Shown here one piece after another: positions 33,419 to 41,905 of a stretch of 64,000 bases of DNA. The stretch lies in the NCBI RefSeq assembly GCF_013307435.2, contig NZ_CP102845.1:2427001-2491000 (forward strand), in the 5' to 3' direction. The first letter of the stretch is position 1; each line of letters opens with the position of its first letter. The notes under the pieces were generated by a model. The model saw only the letters and a list, made by a program, of their open reading frames with translations, did not search any database and had not been told where the DNA came from. Origin of the DNA: Microvirga terrae. Lineage in GTDB: Bacteria > Pseudomonadota > Alphaproteobacteria > Rhizobiales > Beijerinckiaceae. Both the position numbers and the translations under genes were made by a program.

Positions 33419-35212
33419 TCAGCGGCCGACCGCATAGGCTTGCATGAGACGCGGCGTCGCGGCACCGTGAAGCAGGCCATCCTTGTCGCGGCTGGCGGCC
33501 ACGAGGCGTCCGACCGTCCAGGCCGGCGCCACCTCGACCTCGTGTCCACGGGCGCGAAGATCGTCGAGCACGGCCGCGCCGTAGGTCTCCTCGGCCATGA
33601 GGTGACCGGGCTTCTGCTCGCGCGGATAGAACGAGGAAGGGAAGTGCGCCGTGTGAGACATCGGCTGGTCGATCGCCTCCTGCAGGTTCAGGCCGTGGTG
33701 CGCATGCCTCAGGAAGAGGAGGAGCTGCCACTGCTCCTGCTGGTCGCCGCCGGGAGATCCGAAGACCATGTAGGGCTCGCCGTCCTTTTCCGCGAGGGTC
33801 GGGGTGAGCGTGGTCCGCGGGCGCTTGCCCGGGGCGAGGCTTGCCGGGAGGCCCTCCTCGAGCCAGAACATCTGGGCGCGGGAATTGAGCATGAAGCCCA
33901 GTTCCGGAACGACCGGCGAGGATTGCAGCCAGCCGCCCGAGGGCATCGCGGCAATCATGTTGCCGAAGCGGTCGACCACGTCGATATGCACCGTGTCGCC
34001 CTTGCGGGCCGAACGCATGGACTGGAGCGTCGGCTCGCCGCCCGACACCTTCCTGTCGGTCGTCGAAAGCTCGCGCAGCGCCTTGAGGGTACGCTCCACC
34101 TGGGACTCGTAGCCTTCGACGCGGCCGGGCCGCAGTTCTCGGGAGGCCTTGTCAGTGATGAGCTTGCGTCTTGCGTCGTTGTAGGCATCCGACAAAAGGG
34201 TCTCGATCGGCACGTCGACGAAGTCGGGGTCGCCGTAATAGGCCTCACGGTCGGCGAAGGCGAGCTTCATGGACTCGACGACCGTGTGAATGAACTCGGC
34301 GCTGGTCGGCCCCATGGCGGCGAGGTCGAAGCCCTTCAGGAGCGCCAGCGTCTGCAGGAACACGGGTCCCTGTCCCCAGGGCCGGATCTTGTTCACGCGG
34401 TAGTTATGGTACTCGTAGGTTTGCGGCGCATCGTAGGATGCCTGCCACTGGGCCATGTCGTCGGCGGTGAGGACGCCGCGATGGCGCGAGCCGCTCTGGT
34501 CCATGGCCTCCGTCTTGCGGACGAACGCGTCGATGGCCTCGGCCACGAAGCCCTTGTAGAAGGCGTTGCGCGCCGCCTCGATCTGCGCCTCGCGGTCGCT
34601 GCCGCGGGCTTCGCCCTCACGGATGATGCGCTTCCACGTATCGGCGAGCTGCGGATTCCGGAAGAGCTGGCGGGGTTTCGGCACCTCGCCGCCGGGCAGG
34701 AACACGGCCGCGGAGGTCGGCCATTCGGTCTCGAAGAACTCCTTCAGACCCTTGATGGTGTCCGATACGCGCGGCAGCAGGGGATGTCCCTGCTCGGCAT
34801 AGTAGATGGCAGGCTCCAGCACATCCCGCAGCGACAAGATGCCGTGGTCGCGCAGCAGCAGCATCCAGGCATCGAAGGCACCGGGCACCACCGTGGCGAG
34901 AAGACCGTTGCCGGGGATGAGCTTGAGGCCCTCGTTCTTGTAATGCGCGATGGTGGCGCCCTTCGGAGCCGTGCCCTGGCCGCAGAGCACCTCGACCTTC
35001 TTGGTCTTTGCGGAATAGAACACCGCCGGCACTTCGCCGGACGGTCCCACGAGATGGGGTTCGACGACCTGCAGGACGAAAGCGGAGGCGACGCAGGCAT
35101 CGAAGGCATTGCCGCCTTTCTCGAGCATCGACATGCCCGCAGCGGAAGCGAGCCAGTGTGTCGACGTGACGATGCCGAAGGTGCCGAGGATCTCTGGGCG
35201 TGTCGTAAACAT
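33419..35212 (-). CDS. Gamma-glutamyltransferase-family protein
   Basis: A 597-residue member of the GGT family of N-terminal nucleophile hydrolases. The self-cleavage site is at Asp406-Thr407 in KGDTVHIDVVD; most GGTs have TTH here, so the second Thr is Val. The large chain starts with GTFGIVTSTHWLAS and includes GGNAFDA. The small chain has SGGWLQSSPVVPELGFMLNSR and GSPGGDQQ, typical of GGT and cephalosporin-acylase-like relatives. There is no signal peptide, so unlike E. coli GGT it should work in the cytoplasm on peptides delivered by the importer upstream. It would cleave gamma-glutamyl bonds as in glutathione. Confidence 0.9.
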   Translation of the reverse strand: MFTTRPEILGTFGIVTSTHWLASAAGMSMLEKGGNAFDACVASAFVLQVVEPHLVGPSGEVPAVFYSAKTKKVEVLCGQGTAPKGATIAHYKNEGLKLIPGNGLLATVVPGAFDAWMLLLRDHGILSLRDVLEPAIYYAEQGHPLLPRVSDTIKGLKEFFETEWPTSAAVFLPGGEVPKPRQLFRNPQLADTWKRIIREGEARGSDREAQIEAARNAFYKGFVAEAIDAFVRKTEAMDQSGSRHRGVLTADDMAQWQASYDAPQTYEYHNYRVNKIRPWGQGPVFLQTLALLKGFDLAAMGPTSAEFIHTVVESMKLAFADREAYYGDPDFVDVPIETLLSDAYNDARRKLITDKASRELRPGRVEGYESQVERTLKALRELSTTDRKVSGGEPTLQSMRSARKGDTVHIDVVDRFGNMIAAMPSGGWLQSSPVVPELGFMLNSRAQMFWLEEGLPASLAPGKRPRTTLTPTLAEKDGEPYMVFGSPGGDQQEQWQLLLFLRHAHHGLNLQEAIDQPMSHTAHFPSSFYPREQKPGHLMAEETYGAAVLDDLRARGHEVEVAPAWTVGRLVAASRDKDGLLHGAATPRLMQAYAVGR

Positions 35213-35240
35213 ATGTCTTATCCGAAGTTGGCGAAGATTG

Positions 35241-36116
35241 TTATTGTTCGCGGGGATCGAGCGCGTCGCGCAGGCCGTCGCCGAGAAGGTTGAAGCCGAG
35301 CACGATCAGGAAGATCGCCGAGCCCGGGAAGATCGACATCCAGGGAGCCTGATCCATGAAGTTCTTGGCGGTATTGAGCATGGAACCCCAGGAGGGATTG
35401 GGAGGCTGCTGACCCAGGCCGAGGAACGAAAGGCTCGCCTCCGCGATGATCGCAGTCGCGATGGTGAGCGTCCCCTGAACCAGGATCGGGGGCAGCACGT
35501 TCGGCAGGATGTATCGCGCCATGATCCAGAAATCGGGCAGACCGATGGCCCGCGCCCCTTCCACGTAATCCTCCGCCTTTACGGTCAGCACCTGCCCGCG
35601 GGTGAGGCGGATGAAGATCGGCATGGCCGACAAGCCGATGGCGATCATCGCATTGGTGAGGCTCGGCCCGAGGAAGGCTGCGAGAGCGATGGCGAAGATC
35701 AGGAAGGGGATCGCCAGCATGGCGTCCGTGGCGCGGGAGATCGCCGCGTCGATCCAGCCGCCGAAATAGCCGGCGACGAGGCCGAACGGCACTCCGAGCA
35801 CGATCGCGATGGTGACGGAGACCACGCCGGCCATGATGGATGCCCGGGCGCCCCACAGCATGCGGGAGAGAAGGTCGCGCCCGAGCTCGTCGGTCCCGAA
35901 CCAGAACAGGGCTGAGGGCGCTTTGCGGATGCTGGTGAAGCTCGGCTTGATCGGGTCGTAGGGCGCGAAGTACGGGCCGATCAGGGCGACGAGGACGAAG
36001 AACAGGACGATGAGGCCGCCGAGCACTGCGCTCTTGTTCTTCAGGAACTTGGCGAGGACGCGGCTGCGCTTCTTCGGCAGCGCGACGTCGTCGGCGATTG
36101 CGGCTGTGGCGGTCAT
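35241..36116 (-). CDS. ABC transporter permease, DppC type (second importer)
   Basis: A 291-residue permease. The N-terminal part reads SRVLAKFLKNKSAVLGGLIVLFFVLVAL, followed by the DppC hallmark FGTDELGRDLLSRMLWG and, near the end, SFLGLGQQPPNPSWGSML. Its ATG overlaps the stop of the DppB-type gene (ATGA), which decides the start; an open frame continuing upstream to 36539 has no family similarity. It is followed after 28 bases by the transferase gene, so the importer and the enzyme are one unit. Confidence 0.92.
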   Translation of the reverse strand: MTATAAIADDVALPKKRSRVLAKFLKNKSAVLGGLIVLFFVLVALIGPYFAPYDPIKPSFTSIRKAPSALFWFGTDELGRDLLSRMLWGARASIMAGVVSVTIAIVLGVPFGLVAGYFGGWIDAAISRATDAMLAIPFLIFAIALAAFLGPSLTNAMIAIGLSAMPIFIRLTRGQVLTVKAEDYVEGARAIGLPDFWIMARYILPNVLPPILVQGTLTIATAIIAEASLSFLGLGQQPPNPSWGSMLNTAKNFMDQAPWMSIFPGSAIFLIVLGFNLLGDGLRDALDPREQ

Positions 36117-37060
36117 GCGGCGTGCCTCAGGCGGGGATTGACGAGAACGTAGAGCACATCGGCGAGCAGGTTCATGAAGATGAAGCCCACGGCCGTGCAG
36201 AGCACGACGCCCTGCACCACGGCATAGTCGCGGTTGAACACCGCATCGACGATGAGCTTGCCGAAGCCCGGAATGGTGAAGATCTGCTCCGTGAGCACGG
36301 CGCCCGCGAGCAGCTCGCCGAAGAGGAGCGTAGACAGCGTCACGATGGGAACGAGTGCGTTGCGCAGGGCGTGCTTCAGGATGACCTTCCGCGACAGAAG
36401 GCCCTTGGCGCGGGCCGTGCGGATGTAGTCCGAGCGCATCACGCCGAGCATGGCGCTGCGGGTATGGCGCATCAGGCTCGCGGCCAGACCCGTACCGAGC
36501 ACGAAGGCCGGCATGAGCATGGTCTTGATGTTGAGCCACAGGTCCTCGGTCGGTGGCACGTAGCCGGAGGCGGGCAGGAGCTTCCAGCGGACGGAGATCA
36601 GCATGATGAGCATGATGCCGAGCCAGAAGTTGGGGATCGATAGGCCGGACAGAGCAATGACGTTGGCCGTGTAGTCGACCGTCGTTCGCTTTTTTACGGC
36701 CGAGATGATCCCTGCGGGAATGCCGATGGCCAGGGCTACGATCATCGCCATGATGGCGAGTTCGATCGTTACCGGGAGCTTGCTCATGATCAGGTCGAGC
36801 ACCGGAATGTCGGTGCGCAGGGAAATCCCGAGATTGCCCGTGAGTGCCGAACCGATCCAGGCGAAATACTGGACGGGGATCGGATCGTCGAGGCGGTACT
36901 TTTCGCGCAGATAGGCGAGCACCTGCGGATCGCGCTCTTCGCCCGCCATGGTGAGCACCGGGTCGCCGGGCAGGAGCTTCTGCAGAGCAAACACCAGTAG
37001 CGACACGATGATCAGTGTCGGGATGGCAATCAGTATTCGTCGTCCGATGTAGCGCAGCAT
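36113..37060 (-). CDS. ABC transporter permease, DppB type (second importer)
   Basis: A 315-residue permease beginning MLRYIGRRILIAIPTLIIVSLLVF, with the family segment LLPGDPV and the coupling loop YIRTARAKGLLSRKVILKHALRNA, ending with the usual IPGFGKLIVDAVFNRDY and membrane helices. It forms a heterodimer with the DppC-type subunit. The start at 37060 is the first Met of the membrane protein; upstream bases in the same frame lie in the intergenic hairpin and the binding-protein gene. Confidence 0.92.
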   Translation of the reverse strand: MLRYIGRRILIAIPTLIIVSLLVFALQKLLPGDPVLTMAGEERDPQVLAYLREKYRLDDPIPVQYFAWIGSALTGNLGISLRTDIPVLDLIMSKLPVTIELAIMAMIVALAIGIPAGIISAVKKRTTVDYTANVIALSGLSIPNFWLGIMLIMLISVRWKLLPASGYVPPTEDLWLNIKTMLMPAFVLGTGLAASLMRHTRSAMLGVMRSDYIRTARAKGLLSRKVILKHALRNALVPIVTLSTLLFGELLAGAVLTEQIFTIPGFGKLIVDAVFNRDYAVVQGVVLCTAVGFIFMNLLADVLYVLVNPRLRHAA

Positions 37061-37094
37061 CAGCTCGTGGAACCCATGTCGAGGAAGGGCAGGG

Positions 37095-37122
37095 GCGTGC
37101 CCGGCGGCTGAGCCGGGCACGC
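37095..37122 (-). terminator. Perfect 11-pair hairpin between binding-protein and permease genes
   Basis: GCGTGCCCGGC pairs with GCCGGGCACGC around a six-base loop. In the direction of the operon it follows the binding-protein stop by about 15 bases and has no T-run after it. It most likely protects or partially ends the binding-protein transcript, as in the first importer. Confidence 0.65.
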
Positions 37123-37137
37123 TGTTTTCGGCTGGCC

Positions 37138-38637
37138 TCAGGAGGCGAACTTCACACCCTTCAGGCGGATCATGCCATCCGGATAGGGTTTGAAGTTCTG
37201 GACCTTCTTCGTGTGAACGAAGGGCCAGGGCTGGTAGTAGGTGTAGATGATCGGGAGATCCTGCTTCAGGATCTCCTGCGCAGAGTCGTAGAGCTGCTTG
37301 CGCTTGGCCTCGTCGTTGGTGATGCGGGCGTCGTTCAGGAGCTTGTCGACCTGCTCGTTGCAGTAGCGGCCATCGTTGAGGGCGCCCTTGCAAGTGACGA
37401 AGGGATGGATGTTGCCGTCCGGATCGACGCGGCCGGACCAGCCGATCACGTTCACGTCAAAGTTGCCCGCCTGGGCCTCCTTCTGCATGGCGGCGAACTC
37501 GGTCGGGCGCAGCGAGATATCGAAGCCCGACTCTGCCGCCATCGCCTGGATGATCTCGGCGATCTGCTGAGCCGTCGTCCCGGTGCCAAAGGTCAGCTCG
37601 AGCTTCACCCGGTCGACGCCGGCCTCCTTCAGGAGCTGCTTGGCCTTGGCGACGTCGCGCTCATTCGCCTTGAACTTCGGATTGTTGTACGGGCTGGCTT
37701 CCGGGAAGGGCTGCCCCGCAGGCGGGTAGATTCCAGCCCCGACGACCTCGTTGATGACGTTGCGGTCGATGGAGAGCTCGAGAGCCTGACGGACGCGCTT
37801 GTCCTGGCCGAGCGGCGTCTTGGAGCGCTCGCCGTTGTTGGTGTTGATCGTCAGACCCTGGTAGCCGATGCCGGAGACCGGCGCGAAGACGAGGCTCGAG
37901 TCGCCCTTCACGGCCGGAACGTCGCTCGGCGCCAGGCGCTCGATCAGGTCGAGGTTGCCGGAGCGCAGATTCGCGAGACGAACGGTCGTGTCCGGAATCG
38001 GCTGGAAGATGACGCGCTGGAAGGTGTAGTTCTTGGCGTCCCAGTAATCAGCGAACTTTTCCAGCACGATGCGGTCGTTCTGCACGCGCTCGACGAACTT
38101 GTAGGGACCCGAGCAGACGGGCTTCTGGCCGAAATCCGCGGAGGAAAGCGCCTTCGGCGACATGATCATGCCGGCACGGTCGGAGAGCTGCGACAGCAGG
38201 GTCGCATCGGCGCGCGAGAGATTGACCTTCACGGTCAGGTCGTCCACGGCCTCGACATTGTCGACCGATGTCAGCTCGCTCTTGCGGAGCGAATCCGGCA
38301 GGGTGCGAGCGCGGTCAATATTGGCCTTCACGGCCGCCGCATTGAGGGGCTCGCCGTCGTGGAACTTGACACCGGGGCGCAGCTTGAAGGTGAGCGACTT
38401 TCCGTCGTCGCTCCAACTCCATTCGGTGGCGAGCTCGGGCGTGAATTTCAGGTCGGGCGTGATGTCGACGAGCTTGTTGCACAGCGACGTGAACACGATG
38501 CGTCCGACGAAGGTGCGGGCACGGTGCGGATCCAGCACATCGGGATCCTCGTTCAGGCCGATGCGCAGGGTCTGGGCGGATGCCGCGGTGCTCATAAGGA
38601 GCCCGGCGGCTACGGCAAGGAGCAGTCTCTTCTTCAT
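37138..38637 (-). CDS. ABC transporter substrate-binding protein (SBP family 5, second importer)
   Basis: A 499-residue periplasmic binding protein. Signal peptide MKKRLLLAVAAGLLMSTAASAQ (about 21-22 residues). Then the family-5 pattern: LNEDPDVLDPHRART, FTPELATEWSWSDDGKSLTFKLRPGVKFHDGEPL, and the later FADYWD. A GGAGGA ribosome site precedes the ATG. It captures peptide-like ligands for this operon; relatives with this gene order (two permeases, GGT) are often annotated as glutathione importers of the GsiB type, which is a plausible but unproven assignment. Confidence 0.93.
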   Translation of the reverse strand: MKKRLLLAVAAGLLMSTAASAQTLRIGLNEDPDVLDPHRARTFVGRIVFTSLCNKLVDITPDLKFTPELATEWSWSDDGKSLTFKLRPGVKFHDGEPLNAAAVKANIDRARTLPDSLRKSELTSVDNVEAVDDLTVKVNLSRADATLLSQLSDRAGMIMSPKALSSADFGQKPVCSGPYKFVERVQNDRIVLEKFADYWDAKNYTFQRVIFQPIPDTTVRLANLRSGNLDLIERLAPSDVPAVKGDSSLVFAPVSGIGYQGLTINTNNGERSKTPLGQDKRVRQALELSIDRNVINEVVGAGIYPPAGQPFPEASPYNNPKFKANERDVAKAKQLLKEAGVDRVKLELTFGTGTTAQQIAEIIQAMAAESGFDISLRPTEFAAMQKEAQAGNFDVNVIGWSGRVDPDGNIHPFVTCKGALNDGRYCNEQVDKLLNDARITNDEAKRKQLYDSAQEILKQDLPIIYTYYQPWPFVHTKKVQNFKPYPDGMIRLKGVKFAS

Positions 38638-38679
38638 TCGGTTGTCCTCCGATTATCCTCTGGGAGTCGTCCTCTGGGT

Positions 38680-39783
38680 TCAGGCGCTCGTCGCGACGGG
38701 CTTATCCTGCCGTTCGCGCCAAGTTCGGTAGAGCGCAAGACGCCTAGCAAGCGCCGGGCTCGGCGGCGGTGCGGCGATGGAGCCGGCGCCGGCTCCCTGG
38801 ATCTCGCGCCAGAAATGGCACGCCACCTGCCGCCCGTCCGTCGCCGTTTCGAGAGCAGGGTGCTGCTCCTTGCAGACGGCACGGGCATGGGGGCAGCGGG
38901 TGTGAAAGCGGCAGCCCGACGGCGGCGCGGCGGGACTCGGAACATCCCCCTGCAGCAGCACCTTCGGCTGGCGGTTCGTCGGGCTCGGAATCGGGATCGC
39001 TGCAAGCAGTGCCTGCGTATAGGGATGAAGCGGATTGTCGAAGAGAGAATCCGTGTCCGACAGCTCCACGATCTCGCCGAGATACATCACCGCAACCCGG
39101 TCGCTCATGTGGCGGATGACGGCAAGGTCATGCGCCACGATGACGAGGGTGAGGCCGAAGCGGTCCTTCAGATCCTCCAGCAGATTGATGATTTGCGCCT
39201 GGATCGACACGTCCAGCGCAGAAACCGGCTCGTCGCCGATGATCAGCTTGGGGTCGCCGGCAAGCGCCCGGGCGATGCCGATGCGCTGGCGCTGGCCGCC
39301 GGAGAATTCGTGCGGATAGCGATCCGCGTGGGTCGGCAGCAGGCCGACCGTTCGCATGAGGTCCGCAACGCGCTCCCGCTTCTCGCGACCCTTGGCGAGA
39401 TCGTGCAGCCAGATGGGCTCGGCGATGATGTCGCCCACGTTCATGCGCGGATTGAGGGACGCGTAAGGATCCTGGAAGATGATCTGCAACTCGCGCCGGA
39501 GCCTGCGCAGTTCGCCCTTGTCCAGCTTGACGATCGAGCGGCCCTCATAGCGGACGTCGCCTTCCGTGGCCTCGATCAGGCGCAGCAGCAGGCGTCCCAG
39601 AGTGGACTTGCCGCAGCCGGATTCCCCCACCACGGCGAAGGTCTCGCCCCTCCTGATGCCCATCGAGACGCCGTCGACGGCGCGCACGACCGTGGGCGAC
39701 GACAGGAGACCGCCGCCACCGAAGTGCTTCTTGAGGCCGATGCCTTCGAGGATGATGTCGTCTGAGGGCATCACGCTCATCAT
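38680..39783 (-). CDS. ABC transporter ATP-binding protein, DppF type (second importer)
   Basis: A 367-residue ATPase. Walker [10 protein letters not shown], signature [15 protein letters not shown], Walker [14 protein letters not shown]-loop AHD. The C-terminal cysteine motif [17 protein letters not shown] is present. A tail of some 40 residues rich in Ala, Pro and Arg follows. The ATG at 39783 overlaps the previous stop; Met codons at 39780 and 39771 are alternatives. It pairs with the DppD-type ATPase. Confidence 0.92.
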   Translation of the reverse strand: MMSVMPSDDIILEGIGLKKHFGGGGLLSSPTVVRAVDGVSMGIRRGETFAVVGESGCGKSTLGRLLLRLIEATEGDVRYEGRSIVKLDKGELRRLRRELQIIFQDPYASLNPRMNVGDIIAEPIWLHDLAKGREKRERVADLMRTVGLLPTHADRYPHEFSGGQRQRIGIARALAGDPKLIIGDEPVSALDVSIQAQIINLLEDLKDRFGLTLVIVAHDLAVIRHMSDRVAVMYLGEIVELSDTDSLFDNPLHPYTQALLAAIPIPSPTNRQPKVLLQGDVPSPAAPPSGCRFHTRCPHARAVCKEQHPALETATDGRQVACHFWREIQGAGAGSIAAPPPSPALARRLALYRTWRERQDKPVATSA

Positions 39784-40838
39784 GCGGCTCCACGGTGAAG
39801 TTCGAGAGGGGCGTACCAGCACCGCGCCTGGTGGCCGGGCTTGATCTCGGCTAGTGGCGGCGGATCGTTGGCGCAATGGCTGTCCGAGAACGGGCAGCGT
39901 GGCGTGAAGCGGCAGCCCTTGGGCATCAGCTCCGCCGGCGGCACCGTGCCGCGGATCGTGGCGAGGCGTCCCTGGCGACGGCCGAGCGAGGGGACCGACC
40001 CCATGAGGCCGATGGTGTAGGGATGCTGGGGATCCTCGAAGATCGCATTCACCGGCCCGCTCTCGACCACCCGTCCCGCATACATCACCGCGACCTCGTC
40101 GGCGACCTCGGCCACGACGCCGAGATCGTGGGTGATGAGGATCATCGCCGTGCCGGTCTCCTCCTGGAGGCGGCGGATCAGGGTGAGGATCTGGGCCTGG
40201 ATCGTCACGTCGAGGGCGGTCGTGGGCTCATCCGCGATGAGGAGTTGCGGATCGTTGGCCAGCGCCATGGCGATCATGACGCGCTGGCGCATGCCGCCCG
40301 ACATCTCGTGGGGATAGGCGCGCAGTCGCTTTTCAGGAGCCGGGATGCGCACCTTCTTCAGCATGTCGAGCGCCCGCTCCATGGCCTCGGCCTTGGAGAC
40401 CTTGCGGTGCCGGACGATACCCTCCGCGATCTGGTCGCCGATGGTGAAGGCCGGGTTGAGCGAGGTCATCGGCTCCTGGAAGATCATGGCCATCCGGTCA
40501 CCGCGCAGATCCGCGCGCTCGCGCTCCGAGAGAGTCAGAAGGTCCCGTCCGTCGAACCGGGCCGTCCCGGCGACGATCCGGGCCGGCGGCGTCGGCAAAA
40601 GGCCCATCAGGGCCAGCGACGTCACGCTCTTGCCGCAGCCGGATTCCCCGACGATGCAGAGCGTCTTGCCTTTGCGGACGGAGAAGGAGACGTCGTCGAC
40701 CACGTTTACTCCCTTGGGTGCCCCGTCGAAGCGCACCGAGAGGCCCTCGACCGCGAGCAGCGGCGGCTCGGCCGCAAAGGCAGCATTGCTCGGAGCGTGA
40801 ACCTGGGCGGTCGAGTGTCGGGCCGCTTCATGTCCCAT
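39780..40838 (-). CDS. ABC transporter ATP-binding protein, DppD type (second importer)
   Basis: A 352-residue ATPase. Walker [10 protein letters not shown], signature [15 protein letters not shown], Walker [14 protein letters not shown]-loop THD, and the cysteine motif [17 protein letters not shown]. The first 25 residues before the domain are non-conserved. Its start overlaps the end of the GntR regulator gene by eleven bases, showing that regulator and importer share a transcript. Confidence 0.92.
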   Translation of the reverse strand: MGHEAARHSTAQVHAPSNAAFAAEPPLLAVEGLSVRFDGAPKGVNVVDDVSFSVRKGKTLCIVGESGCGKSVTSLALMGLLPTPPARIVAGTARFDGRDLLTLSERERADLRGDRMAMIFQEPMTSLNPAFTIGDQIAEGIVRHRKVSKAEAMERALDMLKKVRIPAPEKRLRAYPHEMSGGMRQRVMIAMALANDPQLLIADEPTTALDVTIQAQILTLIRRLQEETGTAMILITHDLGVVAEVADEVAVMYAGRVVESGPVNAIFEDPQHPYTIGLMGSVPSLGRRQGRLATIRGTVPPAELMPKGCRFTPRCPFSDSHCANDPPPLAEIKPGHQARCWYAPLELHRGAA

Positions 40839-41604
40839 GGCGAATCTTGTCCTTGTTCTTGGCCGTGTCGGGAAAATTCTGAATGTGTCCGTCGATCCGA
40901 TCGGGCAGGGGGGCGGTCATGACCTTGAGGAGGCCGTCCCGCACCAGTTCGAGGTGCTCGCGCATCGCTTGCTCGGCTGCATGGGCCTCGCGCTGGGAGA
41001 TGGCGGCGATCACGCGGCGGTGCTGTTCGACATAGATCTTCTGGCGCTCGCTCGATCGCGCGCGCTCTCGCAGGATCTGCCAGGTCGTATCCTGCCGGAT
41101 GCGGTCGACCATGTCGAAAATCGCGAGAAGAAGAGAGTTGCCAGCGGCCTCCGCTATGGTGCGATGCAGGGCACTGTCCCAAAGCTCGCGCCCGTCGGCG
41201 TCCGAGCTCAAGGCCGCCTTGTCGGCCAGCCGGAGAAGGCGTTCGATATCCCCGTTCGTGGCCCGCATGGCCGCAAGCCTGGCAAGAGCCGGCTCGATTT
41301 CCAGGCGCACATCCATCACCTCGAGCGGGTGAGTGCGCTTGGCCAGTTCCTCGAGATTGGTCGGCGTATGGGCCGGGCGCGGACCCAGGAACGTTCCTTT
41401 GCCCTGGTGACGCCAGATCCGTCCCTCGGCCTCAAGGACCTCGAGAGCCCGCCTCAGAGCCCGACGGCCGATCCCGATCTGTGCAGCGAGAAGCCGCTCG
41501 GACGGAAGACGCCGGTCGCCGTCGAGTGAGCTGTCGTCCAGGAGAGCCCGCAACCTTCCCAGGGCGAAGTTCGAGCTGTCCAGCAATGAGTCGGCGTTGG
41601 TCAT
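40828..41604 (-). CDS. GntR-family regulator, FadR/FCD type
   Basis: A 258-residue regulator. The N-terminal winged helix has RLPSERLLAAQIGIGRRALRRALEVLEAEGRI and GKGTFLG. The all-helical FCD effector domain starts near residue 90 with VMDVRLEIEPALARLAAMRA and has the metal/ligand residues D-x3-H in LWDSALHRTIAEA and a later H-x3-H-like region EQHRRVIAAI. It probably controls the gamma-glutamyl/peptide operon it heads. The ATG at 41604 was preferred to a TTG at 41628. A palindrome in the upstream gap may be its operator. Confidence 0.88.
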   Translation of the reverse strand: MTNADSLLDSSNFALGRLRALLDDSSLDGDRRLPSERLLAAQIGIGRRALRRALEVLEAEGRIWRHQGKGTFLGPRPAHTPTNLEELAKRTHPLEVMDVRLEIEPALARLAAMRATNGDIERLLRLADKAALSSDADGRELWDSALHRTIAEAAGNSLLLAIFDMVDRIRQDTTWQILRERARSSERQKIYVEQHRRVIAAISQREAHAAEQAMREHLELVRDGLLKVMTAPLPDRIDGHIQNFPDTAKNKDKIRHGT

Positions 41605-41705
41605 CGAAATCCAGTCCGTACGAACCAATCTTGCTGCCGGCCCTGGAATCGCGATCCGATGTTACGTACGACCGGGCTTCAACGAAACAAGGCTATCCCA
41701 AGCCT

Positions 41706-41726
41706 GAACCAATTTGCAACTGGTTC
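41706..41726. promoter_or_regulatory. Imperfect palindrome, candidate operator
   Basis: GAACCA and TGGTTC form the arms around ATTTGCAAC, with 16 of 20 arm positions symmetric. It lies about 100 bases upstream of the FCD-type GntR gene. The arm order (ACCA then TGGT, nine apart) is not the usual FadR or NtrC form, so the binding protein is uncertain. Confidence 0.35.
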
Positions 41727-41875
41727 GGTGATGGTTCCTTAGTCAAATAACGATGCTTGGTTGATCAGCGGACCGGCCCGTGAGCCTTCGCTTTGTGGTG
41801 AGCGTGGCCTTGAGGTGCTCAAAGTTTGCGCAGGGTATGGGCCGGTTCAGGCGCGACGCTCCAGGGAGAGCGCGT

Positions 41876-41891
41876 TGGCCTGAAACTTGCT
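41876..41891 (+). promoter_or_regulatory. Sigma-54-like -24/-12 promoter of nasT
   Basis: TGGCCTGAAACTTGCT matches the RpoN consensus (TGGCACG, four bases, TTGCW) with the essential GG and GC exactly ten bases apart; only two of the conserved bases differ. Transcription would start near 41902, four to ten bases before the candidate ATGs of nasT. Nitrogen control of nitrate assimilation by RpoN/NtrC is well established in relatives. Confidence 0.5.
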
Positions 41892-41905
41892 TCTTCCTTC
41901 GCTGA

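Larger units (their letters stand above)
41605..41905. promoter_or_regulatory. Divergent control region between the GntR operon and nasT
   Basis: A 301-base gap. It contains a 21-base imperfect palindrome at 41706-41726 and, at its right end, a sigma-54-like -24/-12 element just before nasT. Repeated GAACCA words occur at 41622 and 41706. No gene is evident. Confidence 0.55.

Noticed and set aside
33155..35293. Plus-strand open frame of about 700 codons opposite GGT and DUF1028 genes
   Set aside because: Antisense shadow; the minus-strand proteins carry catalytic motifs and coupled starts.
37015..39765. Long plus-strand open frame opposite the second importer
   Set aside because: Antisense to a binding protein and an ATPase with complete motifs; composition is that of a shadow frame.
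41706..41726. Reading the palindrome as an NtrC site
   Set aside because: The half-sites ACCA and TGGT are nine bases apart, whereas NtrC sites have them about three apart; kept only as a generic operator candidate.
41805..41819. A second sigma-54-like sequence (TGGCCTTGAGGTGCT) upstream of nasT
   Set aside because: The GG and GC elements are nine, not ten, bases apart, which normally abolishes RpoN recognition.
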